Part shown: one piece after another, positions 43,194 to 50,361 of the stretch
How the letters are laid out: each line of letters opens with the position of its first letter
How positions within the stretch are numbered: position 1 is the stretch's first letter
Assembly (NCBI RefSeq): GCF_041583835.1
Contig: NZ_JBFHFC010000005.1
Location: forward strand, 98,385-162,384
Origin: Thiomicrorhabdus sp041583835
GTDB lineage: Bacteria > Pseudomonadota > Gammaproteobacteria > Thiomicrospirales > Thiomicrospiraceae
Length of the DNA stretch: 64,000 nt
Direction: 5' to 3'
The notes under the pieces: model-generated
The model's database searches: none
Seen by the model: the letters and a program-made list of their open reading frames with translations, nothing else
What the model was told of the DNA's origin: nothing
Made by a program: the position numbers and the translations under genes

Positions 43194-43910
43194 ATGGGTA
43201 GAGCCTACCAAAACCGTAAAGATTCGATGGCGAAGACGTCTGATCAAAAGGCTAAAGTTTACAGTAAATACAGCCGTGAAATTTATGTGTGCGCTAAGAA
43301 CGGCGGTATCGAAACCGAGAGTAACTTGGCTCTGGCCGGTTTGATCGAACGTGCAAAAAAAGATCAGGTTCCTGCCCACGTTATCGAGAAAGCAATTGAG
43401 AAAGCCAAAGGCGGCGGCGGTGAAGACTTTGCACTGGCACGCTATGAAGGTTACGGACCGGGCAACTCAATGGTCATCATAGACTGTCTGACCGATAACC
43501 CAAACCGTACTTTCGGTGACGTACGCCACTGCTTTACCAAAGCTAAATGTAAGATTGGTACGCAGGGAAGTGTGACTCATATGTTCGACCACAGCGCGAT
43601 TTTCGTTTTCCCTGGGGAAGATGAAGAAGCGGTATTGGAAGCTTTGATGATGGCCGATGTGGACGTTAGCGATATCGAATGCGAAGATGGCAAAATCAGC
43701 GTATTCGCTCCGAACACCGAGTATGCCAAAACCAGACAGGCTTTGACCGAAGCTTTCCCTGGCGTCGAGTTTGAAGTAGACGAAATTCAGTTCATTCCGC
43801 AAATGTTTAAACAGCTTGAAGGTGAAGATTTGGAAATGTTCGAGAAGTTTTTGGACAGCCTTGAAGACTTGGACGACGTTCAAAAAGTCTATTTCGACGT
43901 AGAAATGTAA
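43194..43910 (+). CDS. YebC/PmpR (TACO1) family protein
   Basis: 238 residues from the ATG at 43194 (GGAG 10 bp upstream); the longer frame from 43134 lacks conservation. Typical segments: the start MGRAYQNRKDSMAKTSDQKAKVYSKYSREIYVCAKNGG (in parts), VPAHVIEKAIEKAKGGG, YEGYGPGNSMVIIDCLTDNPNRT, KIGTQGSVTHMFDHSAIFVF. It is the YeeN-like branch, with extra acid-rich C-terminus. The family was annotated as DNA-binding, and recent work ties it to translation. It stands alone and has a terminator downstream. Confidence 0.9.
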   Translation: MGRAYQNRKDSMAKTSDQKAKVYSKYSREIYVCAKNGGIETESNLALAGLIERAKKDQVPAHVIEKAIEKAKGGGGEDFALARYEGYGPGNSMVIIDCLTDNPNRTFGDVRHCFTKAKCKIGTQGSVTHMFDHSAIFVFPGEDEEAVLEALMMADVDVSDIECEDGKISVFAPNTEYAKTRQALTEAFPGVEFEVDEIQFIPQMFKQLEGEDLEMFEKFLDSLEDLDDVQKVYFDVEM

Positions 43911-43957
43911 GTGCTGATTTAAACGTTTTCAAACGCGATAAATCAGGCTTTAATTGT

Positions 43958-43992
43958 AAAAAAGGCAAAAGAGTTTCTCTTTTGCCTTTTTT
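43958..43992. terminator. Bidirectional terminator between the YebC gene and the hydratase gene
   Basis: A 16-bp perfect stem: AAAAAAGGCAAAAGAG (43958-43973), TTT loop, CTCTTTTGCCTTTTTT (43977-43992). It serves both convergent genes. Confidence 0.9.
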
Positions 43993-44767
43993 ATTGCCCG
44001 TCAAAACGTAAATTCAATTCCCCTAATCCTTGGTATTCCAGTGAGAAGGGCTGTTGCGGTAAGATTTCAAACACACCCGCATAAGAACCGGTAATGACGG
44101 TCTGACCCGCTTTGAGATCGATCCCTTGTTGACTTAAGTAGTTCACCAGCCAAAATAGCGGCGCTTGTGGCGTACCGTTGGGGTGTTTGCCTTTGATGAC
44201 CTTTTTCGGTTCGGGTTTCTGGCTCAGTGTAAAGTCGATCTCTTCGGCGGTAAAAGCCTTTTCCAGTGGAATTGATTGACCGATATAGGCCCCCTGGTTA
44301 AACAGGTAGTCAGCTAGATGCTCAAAAAAAGATGCTTTTTCGTCGCTTAAATAACGGTTTTGAATGAATTCTAAAGCGAGGTAAGCCCCTTCTAGCGCTT
44401 CGATTATCTCGGATTCTCGATAGGCTTCAGTTCGTGCCGGAAGATCTCGTTTAAGACGAAATCCGATTTCCGGTTCGATTTTGCAAATGCCGTCTTCAAG
44501 CTGAATCGGACAGGGCGATTGAGTGTAAATGGTACTCGCCAGAATGGGGGCGACAACGAGTTTGTCGTCAAACGGCAAGGAGCACTTCCAGCCGCCGATT
44601 GTGTCCTGATTATCGGCCGTAAGTAAGATCGTTTGCGCTTGTTGGATCAACCAGCCCTGTTCGCTGTTTTGCGGGCGTAATTCCGCCGGTAAGCGCGGCG
44701 TGATTTGATGGTTAAGGCGGCGTTTTGCTAAAAATTCGGCCGCCGCCTGAACGGTCTCTTGGTTCAT
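43991..44767 (-). CDS. 2-keto-4-pentenoate hydratase-like protein (FAH superfamily)
   Basis: 258 residues. The sequence fits the MhpD-type hydratase/decarboxylase fold: QTILLTADNQDTIGGWKCSLPFDDK, APILASTIYTQSP, KIEPEIGFRLKRDLPAR (metal-binding Glu residues), EGAYLALEFIQNRY, and VITGSYAGVFEILPQQPFSLEYQGLGELNLRF (in parts). Members hydrate 2-oxopent-4-enoate in aromatic catabolism, but no other catabolic genes are present. Its ATG overlaps the stop of the upstream symporter gene by 4 bp. The substrate is open. Confidence 0.75.
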   Translation of the reverse strand: MNQETVQAAAEFLAKRRLNHQITPRLPAELRPQNSEQGWLIQQAQTILLTADNQDTIGGWKCSLPFDDKLVVAPILASTIYTQSPCPIQLEDGICKIEPEIGFRLKRDLPARTEAYRESEIIEALEGAYLALEFIQNRYLSDEKASFFEHLADYLFNQGAYIGQSIPLEKAFTAEEIDFTLSQKPEPKKVIKGKHPNGTPQAPLFWLVNYLSQQGIDLKAGQTVITGSYAGVFEILPQQPFSLEYQGLGELNLRFDGQ

Positions 44768-46101
44768 TTTTGTTCTTGGCTGAGCTTAATGATGATCGGC
44801 GAAAGTACCAGTAAAGCAATCAGGTTGGGAACCGCCATCAGAGCGTTGAGTACGTCGGCTAGAATCAACACCGTATTGAAATAGTTGGAGAGCGCCGCCC
44901 CGGCAAACACCGCCAACACCCATAACATACGGTAAGGCGTGATGACTTTGGTGCCGGCCAGATACTCGGCGCAACGTTCGCCATAGTAACTCCAACCGAT
45001 TAAAGTGGTGAATGCGAAGATGGCCAAACCAATGGCGACAACCACCGAACCGAAATCGGAATCCAAGCCGGTGCTGAATGCCAAAGCCGTCAGTGGTGAC
45101 CCGGTTTCGCCGCTTTGCCAAACGCCGGTGACCATGATGACCAAAGCGGTCATGGTGCACAGAATGATGGTGTCGATGAAGGTTCCCAGCATGGCGATAT
45201 GCCCTTGATGGATCGGATCGTTGGTCTTGGCCGCTGCGTGGGCGATGGGGGCTGTACCCATTCCGGCTTCGTTTGAGAATACGCCGCGCGCCACGCCGAA
45301 TTGAATCGCAAGAATGATGCTTGCTCCCGCAAATCCACCCGCCGCCGCGCTACCGGTAAAGGCGCTTTCGACAATGGTCATCAGTGCGTTTGGCAGCTGA
45401 TCATAGTGGATTCCGAGAATGTAGAAGGAGAAACCGATATAGAGTACGGCCATCAACGGCACCAAGGCGGTCGCCGTTTTGGCGATACGTTGAATGCCGC
45501 CGAACAGCACTAGACCGACCAGTACCATGAGTACGATACCGGTGTATTGGTTATTGAATCCGAAGGCGGTTTCCATGGCTCCGGCTACCGCGTTGGCTTG
45601 TACCATATTACCGATACCGAAGGCGGCGATGGTGCCGAATAGGGCAAAGGCAAACGCCATCGGCTTCCACTTTTCGCCCATTCCGTTTTTAATGTAATAC
45701 ATCGGTCCGCCGACGTGGCGACCTTCGTCGTCCACTTCGCGGTATTTCACCGCTAGTACTGCTTCGCTGTATTTGGTTGCCATGCCCACCAGTGCCGTAA
45801 TCCACATCCAAAAAATCGCTCCCGGTCCGCCGATGAAAATGGCCGCGGCCACCCCTGCAATGTTTCCGGTTCCGACCGTGGCAGACATCGCCGTCATCAA
45901 GGCGCTGAACGGACTGATATCCCCTTCCTGTTTCGAGTGGCGCTCTTTCCATAACAGGCTGAAAGCGTAAAACAGGTTGCGCAAAGGTAAAAAGCGCAGA
46001 CGAATGGTGAGATAGACGCCGGTGCCTAGCAAGAGGGTTAACATGGCCGGGCCCCATGCCCAACTGCTTGCGGAGGATAGGATTTGATTGATCGATTCCA
46101 T
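44764..46101 (-). CDS. Sodium:alanine symporter family protein (AGCS)
   Basis: 445 residues, about ten or eleven membrane segments. Typical AGCS patterns: SAMSATVGTGNIAGVAAAIFIGGPGAIFWMW (in parts), GGPMYYIKNGMG, QFGVARGVFSNEAGMGTAPIAHAAAKTNDPIHQG (in parts) and TTLIGWSYYGERC. It imports alanine or glycine with Na+. It is translationally coupled to the hydratase gene downstream. Confidence 0.92.
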   Translation of the reverse strand: MESINQILSSASSWAWGPAMLTLLLGTGVYLTIRLRFLPLRNLFYAFSLLWKERHSKQEGDISPFSALMTAMSATVGTGNIAGVAAAIFIGGPGAIFWMWITALVGMATKYSEAVLAVKYREVDDEGRHVGGPMYYIKNGMGEKWKPMAFAFALFGTIAAFGIGNMVQANAVAGAMETAFGFNNQYTGIVLMVLVGLVLFGGIQRIAKTATALVPLMAVLYIGFSFYILGIHYDQLPNALMTIVESAFTGSAAAGGFAGASIILAIQFGVARGVFSNEAGMGTAPIAHAAAKTNDPIHQGHIAMLGTFIDTIILCTMTALVIMVTGVWQSGETGSPLTALAFSTGLDSDFGSVVVAIGLAIFAFTTLIGWSYYGERCAEYLAGTKVITPYRMLWVLAVFAGAALSNYFNTVLILADVLNALMAVPNLIALLVLSPIIIKLSQEQK

Positions 46102-46304
46102 GAGCGTGCCTTTTACCTTTTTAGTGGGTTGTTGATAGTAAAGTTAACGGTAAATTCGCGTATTGTCTAGAAAAAGTCGGAATTTGACGGTAACAGGCTG
46201 AAAATACACAGGAAGAGGTAAGGAAAATAAGGTCGGTGAAGGATAGAAATAGGGAGGACGAAACCATTAGACCTATTTGACATAAGTTTTGGCGTTTTCA
46301 AGCA

Positions 46305-46333
46305 ATAAAAAAGCCCGTTAACACGGGCTTTTG
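46305..46333 (-). terminator. Intrinsic terminator after the alpha/beta hydrolase gene
   Basis: AAGCCCGT (46311-46318), TAAC loop, ACGGGCTT (46323-46330), with an A-run on the left that becomes a T-run for minus-strand transcripts. Confidence 0.8.
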
Positions 46334-46378
46334 TACAGAAATCATTAATAAATGATGCGATTTGCTGTAAAGATGCTT

Positions 46379-47275
46379 TTATTCTTTAATAAATGCCGCT
46401 GCATTTTCGACCAATTCTTCACTAAACAAGTCTAGGAAAAAGTGATCGGAATCTTCGATGGTGTAGGTTTGTACCAAATCGTTGTCGACCGATTCCATCT
46501 TTTTAGGTAGATCGGCAACAACCGTGTCGGCTGATCCCATTATGACGAGCGTAGGCTTAACCGCTTTTTTCAATAAGGTCGGCGTGTCCATGCGAGGCTC
46601 GCTTTTGTAGTAGCTTACAAACGCATCGGCAGAGGCGGAAGTGCCCTTACAGTAGATGAAGTTGATATTTTCCAGCATGGTATCGCCTTTGCCCTCTTTG
46701 ACCAGCTTTTCAGCCGAATTCAGGATGGGTTCCAAAGGAAGGTCATATTTTTTGGCGTAGTCTTTTTCCTCGGCTTCCTTGCTCCAGGTTTGCGGGGCGA
46801 TCAGGATGACTTTTTTGATGACCGGATCGTCATGTTCGATACTGAACCAAGCCGTTTGGTTACCGCCGCGCGAGTGTCCCATTAGGGTGACGGATTTGGC
46901 GCCTTTCGATTTCAGCCAGTCCAGCCAGAATCCGATTTCATCCAATGCATCTTCATGTTTATGGGTTTGCGGCAGGGCGCAGTCGATTTCACCGTGACGG
47001 TCGTTGACGTTCAGGCTTAAGTTCGGTGCCAGCGAGCTGATACCTTGATCGGCCAACAATTTCTGGATGCTGCGGTAGGTTTCGCGGCCATTATGAGTGG
47101 TGGTGCCGTGGGTAAGCAGTACGACGTCATCGGCGAGTGTTTTGCCTTCTGCCATAACTAGATTGGCGTTGACGGTCAGGTTTTTGTACGTCTGTTTAAT
47201 CTCTTCTGCCGACGCGTTGAACGCGGTGGCCAGCAGGAACCAGAAAAGAGCGAATATCGAGAATTTTGTTTTCAT
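46379..47275 (-). CDS. Secreted alpha/beta hydrolase
   Basis: 298 residues with a signal peptide (KFSIFALFWFLLATAFNASAEE). The alpha/beta-hydrolase fold is seen in VVLLTHGTTTHNGRETY (oxyanion region), the nucleophile elbow LMGHSRGGNQTAWF (Ser in GHSRG), the acid in VIMGSADTVVADLP, and His in IEDSDHFFLDLF. Ser, Asp and His are thus all present. Periplasmic, with unknown substrate. Transcribed alone. Confidence 0.87.
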   Translation of the reverse strand: MKTKFSIFALFWFLLATAFNASAEEIKQTYKNLTVNANLVMAEGKTLADDVVLLTHGTTTHNGRETYRSIQKLLADQGISSLAPNLSLNVNDRHGEIDCALPQTHKHEDALDEIGFWLDWLKSKGAKSVTLMGHSRGGNQTAWFSIEHDDPVIKKVILIAPQTWSKEAEEKDYAKKYDLPLEPILNSAEKLVKEGKGDTMLENINFIYCKGTSASADAFVSYYKSEPRMDTPTLLKKAVKPTLVIMGSADTVVADLPKKMESVDNDLVQTYTIEDSDHFFLDLFSEELVENAAAFIKE

Positions 47276-47424
47276 TTTAGTTTCCTCAAAAATAATCGGG
47301 ATGACTGCAAACCCAGTCGAATCGCTATATTAGCAGAGCCGAATTACTTCTACTAAAAGTATTTTCTTCGCAGTTAATAAAGTGATTTGATGGCTTTTTA
47401 CTAAGTGGATTTGTTGGTTGTCGT

Positions 47425-48084
47425 TCAGTTTTCTACCGTAGTCGGATACCCCGCCGCTTTCCATTCCGGAAATCCGTCAACTAGACGATGTGCCTTAACG
47501 CCCGTTTTCTGCAAGGCTTCGACCGCATCAAAAGAGAACAGGCAATAAGGACCGCGGCAGTAGGCAACGATTGTTTTGTTGTTATCCAGCTCGCTAAGAC
47601 GTTTACTTAAATCTTCCGGCGGTATGTTGACGGCATTGGGAATATGACCTTGTTGATATTCTTTTTCCGGTCTGACATCCAAAACGATGACTTCACCGTT
47701 TTGGCTCATTTTCATCAGTTGATCGGCACTGATAGGATCGAGTTTATCTTTTTGAGTCAGGTAGCTGTCCACCAGATTTTCGACTTGGGCCAGATGGGTT
47801 TCGGCGGTATTCCTTAAGCTGGCGATTAAACTGATTACATCGTCGCCCGCTAAAAGATACAGGCGTTTATTACCTTCTTTCCTGACCTCTACCAAAGCAT
47901 TCTGCTTTAGAACTTGCAGGTGCCTTGATGTATTGGCGACGCTTAAACCGCTTAGCTGACTAAGTTCTTCGACGCTTCGCTCCGCTTGGGCTAAATAGTC
48001 CAGTAATTCAAGCCGTTGAGGTGAGGCGATAGCTTGTGCGATTTGTGCAAGAAGTTCGAATAATTGTTTCTTAACCGAGGACAT
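47425..48084 (-). CDS. ArsR-family regulator with C-terminal rhodanese domain
   Basis: 219 residues. Residues 1-95 are an ArsR winged helix: IAQAIASPQRLELLDYLAQAERSVEELSQLSGLSVANTSRHLQVLKQN (in parts). Residues 120-215 are a rhodanese: VIVLDVRPEKEYQQGHIPNAVNIPPEDL, the active loop VAYCRGPYCLFSFDAVEAL with Cys and Arg, and LVDGFPEWKAAGYP. Such fusions link DNA binding to sulfane-sulfur chemistry, since the active Cys can be persulfidated. It is divergent from an MFS transporter gene across a perfect inverted repeat, its likely operator. Confidence 0.92.
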   Translation of the reverse strand: MSSVKKQLFELLAQIAQAIASPQRLELLDYLAQAERSVEELSQLSGLSVANTSRHLQVLKQNALVEVRKEGNKRLYLLAGDDVISLIASLRNTAETHLAQVENLVDSYLTQKDKLDPISADQLMKMSQNGEVIVLDVRPEKEYQQGHIPNAVNIPPEDLSKRLSELDNNKTIVAYCRGPYCLFSFDAVEALQKTGVKAHRLVDGFPEWKAAGYPTTVEN

Positions 48085-48116
48085 AGCAAGGCAAACCTGT
48101 ATAAATTATAGTATTC

Positions 48117-48144
48117 AACTATTCAATTAATTGATTGAATAGTT
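48117..48144. promoter_or_regulatory. Perfect 11-bp inverted repeat, likely ArsR operator
   Basis: AACTATTCAAT (48117-48127) and ATTGAATAGTT (48134-48144) are exact inverse complements with a 6-bp spacer (TAATTG). It is 33 bp upstream of the ArsR-rhodanese start and 86 bp upstream of the MFS start, placed for control of both. Binding by that regulator is inferred from location. Confidence 0.75.
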
Positions 48145-48229
48145 ATGTTGGGTTGATTAGAATGCATTCCGTGAATGATTAAGCATTCGTTTTTATTTCA
48201 GCCCTAATAACATACATCAAGTTTTGAAA

Positions 48230-49468
48230 ATGACAACTAAAGCCTTGCTCGAACACGGTATTCGAGCCAATAAAATGCAATTCATTTTGCAGTTGATGCA
48301 AGTATTTCTGGTCGGTTTGACAATCGGATCGATGCGTATCGTGATTCCGGGTCTGGCGGAAACCGAATTTGGTTTAGCCAAGCAGCAGTTCTTTTTATTG
48401 GCTTCATTTGTGGTGGTGTTTGGTTTGGTCAAGGCCGTGATGAATCTGCTCGCGGGTAAGTTGTCCGATCTCTATGGTCGTAAAAATGTTTTGGTGGTGG
48501 GGTGGTTGGTTGCGGTACCTATTCCTTTCATGTTGTTGTACGCACCGGATTGGAACTGGGTGATTGCGGCGACTTTTTTATTGGGGTTGAATCAAGGTTT
48601 GGCGTGGTCGATGGCACTGAATAGTAAGTTGGATTTGGCTGGATCGACGCAGAAAGGTTTGGTTAATGGGTTAAATGAGTTTTCCGGTTATGCGGCCGTA
48701 GGGATTGCCGGAGTCGTGACCGCCTATTTTGTGAATTTATACGGTGCGCGTGAAGGCCTGTTTATTTTCGGTAGCGCGGTGATTCTGACAGGTTTGATGA
48801 TGGCAGTGTTTTTAATCAAAGATACGATGAGCTGGATGGAACGGCATCAGCAGGCCGCCGAACCGGTGGAGCCTCAAACGCTTAGACAGTTGTTTAAATC
48901 GGCTAGTTGGCAGGACGGCAATCTACAGGCATTGAATCAGGCGGGTCTAGTGGAAAAATTTACCGATGCGCTGATTTGGATTTTTCTTCCGGTTTATTTT
49001 TTATCTCAAGGCCTCAGCTTAGTGGAAGGCAGTGCCGTTATTATGATTTACGCTGTGGTTTGGGGGGCTCTGCAGTTGGTGACCGGTCCTTTGTCGGATA
49101 GGATCGGTAGAAAAGGGTTGGTCGTATGGGGAATGTGGTTGTGTGGTTTGGGCGTGTTGGCGATTCCTCTGACGCAAGGTAGCTTTTTGTGGAGTATGGA
49201 GGCGGCTTTAATCGGTGTTGGAATGGCAATGCTATATCCGAATCTAGGTGCCTCGATCTCGGATTTTAGCCCGGTTAGACATCGTGCGAGTCTGATTGGG
49301 ATTTATCGGTTTTGGCGCGATCTAGGCTATGCGATCGGCGCTTTGTTGATGGGTTCAATCGTGCAAGTGTTTGATTCGATGGATATGGCCTTTTGGCTGG
49401 TAGGTATTCTTATGTTGTTATCCGGTTTGTGGGTGCAGCGGGTGCTGCCTAAAAAGACGGCTTCATAG
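48230..49468 (+). CDS. MFS transporter
   Basis: 412 residues from the ATG at 48230; the frame can begin two codons earlier at a TTG. Twelve membrane segments, with the MFS loop GKLSDLYGRKNVLVVGWL and in the second half GPLSDRIGRKGLVVWG. It is of the drug/metabolite exporter type, but the substrate is unknown. Because it is divergent from the ArsR-rhodanese gene, it may export or take up a sulfur compound. No terminator seen. Confidence 0.87.
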   Translation: MTTKALLEHGIRANKMQFILQLMQVFLVGLTIGSMRIVIPGLAETEFGLAKQQFFLLASFVVVFGLVKAVMNLLAGKLSDLYGRKNVLVVGWLVAVPIPFMLLYAPDWNWVIAATFLLGLNQGLAWSMALNSKLDLAGSTQKGLVNGLNEFSGYAAVGIAGVVTAYFVNLYGAREGLFIFGSAVILTGLMMAVFLIKDTMSWMERHQQAAEPVEPQTLRQLFKSASWQDGNLQALNQAGLVEKFTDALIWIFLPVYFLSQGLSLVEGSAVIMIYAVVWGALQLVTGPLSDRIGRKGLVVWGMWLCGLGVLAIPLTQGSFLWSMEAALIGVGMAMLYPNLGASISDFSPVRHRASLIGIYRFWRDLGYAIGALLMGSIVQVFDSMDMAFWLVGILMLLSGLWVQRVLPKKTAS

Positions 49469-49597
49469 GGGGCTGCGTAAGCGAGGAGATTGTGGTTTAA
49501 AAGTTTTTACATAAAGACCATTAGGTTATTGTCGATATTGACTTTTTTTGCAGTAAGATAAAGCCTCTAAAACTTGTTGTCTGGCAGGGGGTAGTTT

Positions 49598-50359
49598 ATG
49601 CGCGTTGTATCTTTGGTGAATGGTTCTTTGCTTTCGGAAGCGGCCAGTTTATATGCAATTACTTATGCGCAGGTGGTGCAACTCCCTCTGACGCTTCTTT
49701 TCATCGATAATGGCGCCGAATCGGTGGAGAAATTGCATCTCTCGGTCGCTTCTTTGAAGGAATTGGCCGACGCGCTGGGCGTTGAGGTTGAAACCGTCAT
49801 TCTGCAAGGCGATATGCTGACGCAGTTGAAGCATTACGAACAGCTCTATGCGATTGATACCTTGTTTTGCGCGACCCGAAAGCTTTCTCAGAGCCACTCG
49901 TTCAGTGAAAAAATCGTGCGGGCGGGTTTGGAAACCGCCGTCGCGGTGGTTAAGGTTAAAAACGTGCCTCAGGTACGTTCTTACCATCGCGTGATGTTGG
50001 CGGCGGGCAAGGCGATTAACCCTCATGCCTACCTTTTATGGTTGGGATTGCTGAATGACGGCGATTCGCTCGGAAAACTCTATCTGCAAAATAGCCATTC
50101 GGCTGCTAAAGCGTCTACTAAGTCGGGTTTGAAGTATGAGGCGGCACCGTTTGTGCAGATTGCCAAGATGCTGCATCAAAACGTTGAAGTGGTGAATGCC
50201 ATGCAACCGGCTGATCCCGAAGAGATGAATAATTATTTGATCGCCAACAGCCTGGACTTGGTGATCTACGACGCCAACGCGTATTCGCAGAAGATGTTGA
50301 ATCAGTTAACCGACGAGTCGTCGGTTAACAGCATTATTTTCTACCCCTGGAAAGCGTAG
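49598..50359 (+). CDS. Universal-stress-protein-like protein
   Basis: 253 residues, soluble. Two Rossmann-like halves are suggested: VVSLVNGSLLSEAASLYAITYAQVVQLPLTLLFID (in parts) and a region around VRSYHRVMLAAGKAINPHAYLLWLGLL, each with a strand-helix layout as in USP domains, but I see no clear ATP-binding G-x2-G-x9-G motif. It is 2 bp upstream of the P-type ATPase gene, so the pair probably works together, perhaps as a regulator of the pump. GGGGG precedes the ATG. Confidence 0.7.
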   Translation: MRVVSLVNGSLLSEAASLYAITYAQVVQLPLTLLFIDNGAESVEKLHLSVASLKELADALGVEVETVILQGDMLTQLKHYEQLYAIDTLFCATRKLSQSHSFSEKIVRAGLETAVAVVKVKNVPQVRSYHRVMLAAGKAINPHAYLLWLGLLNDGDSLGKLYLQNSHSAAKASTKSGLKYEAAPFVQIAKMLHQNVEVVNAMQPADPEEMNNYLIANSLDLVIYDANAYSQKMLNQLTDESSVNSIIFYPWKA

Positions 50360-50361
50360 CC

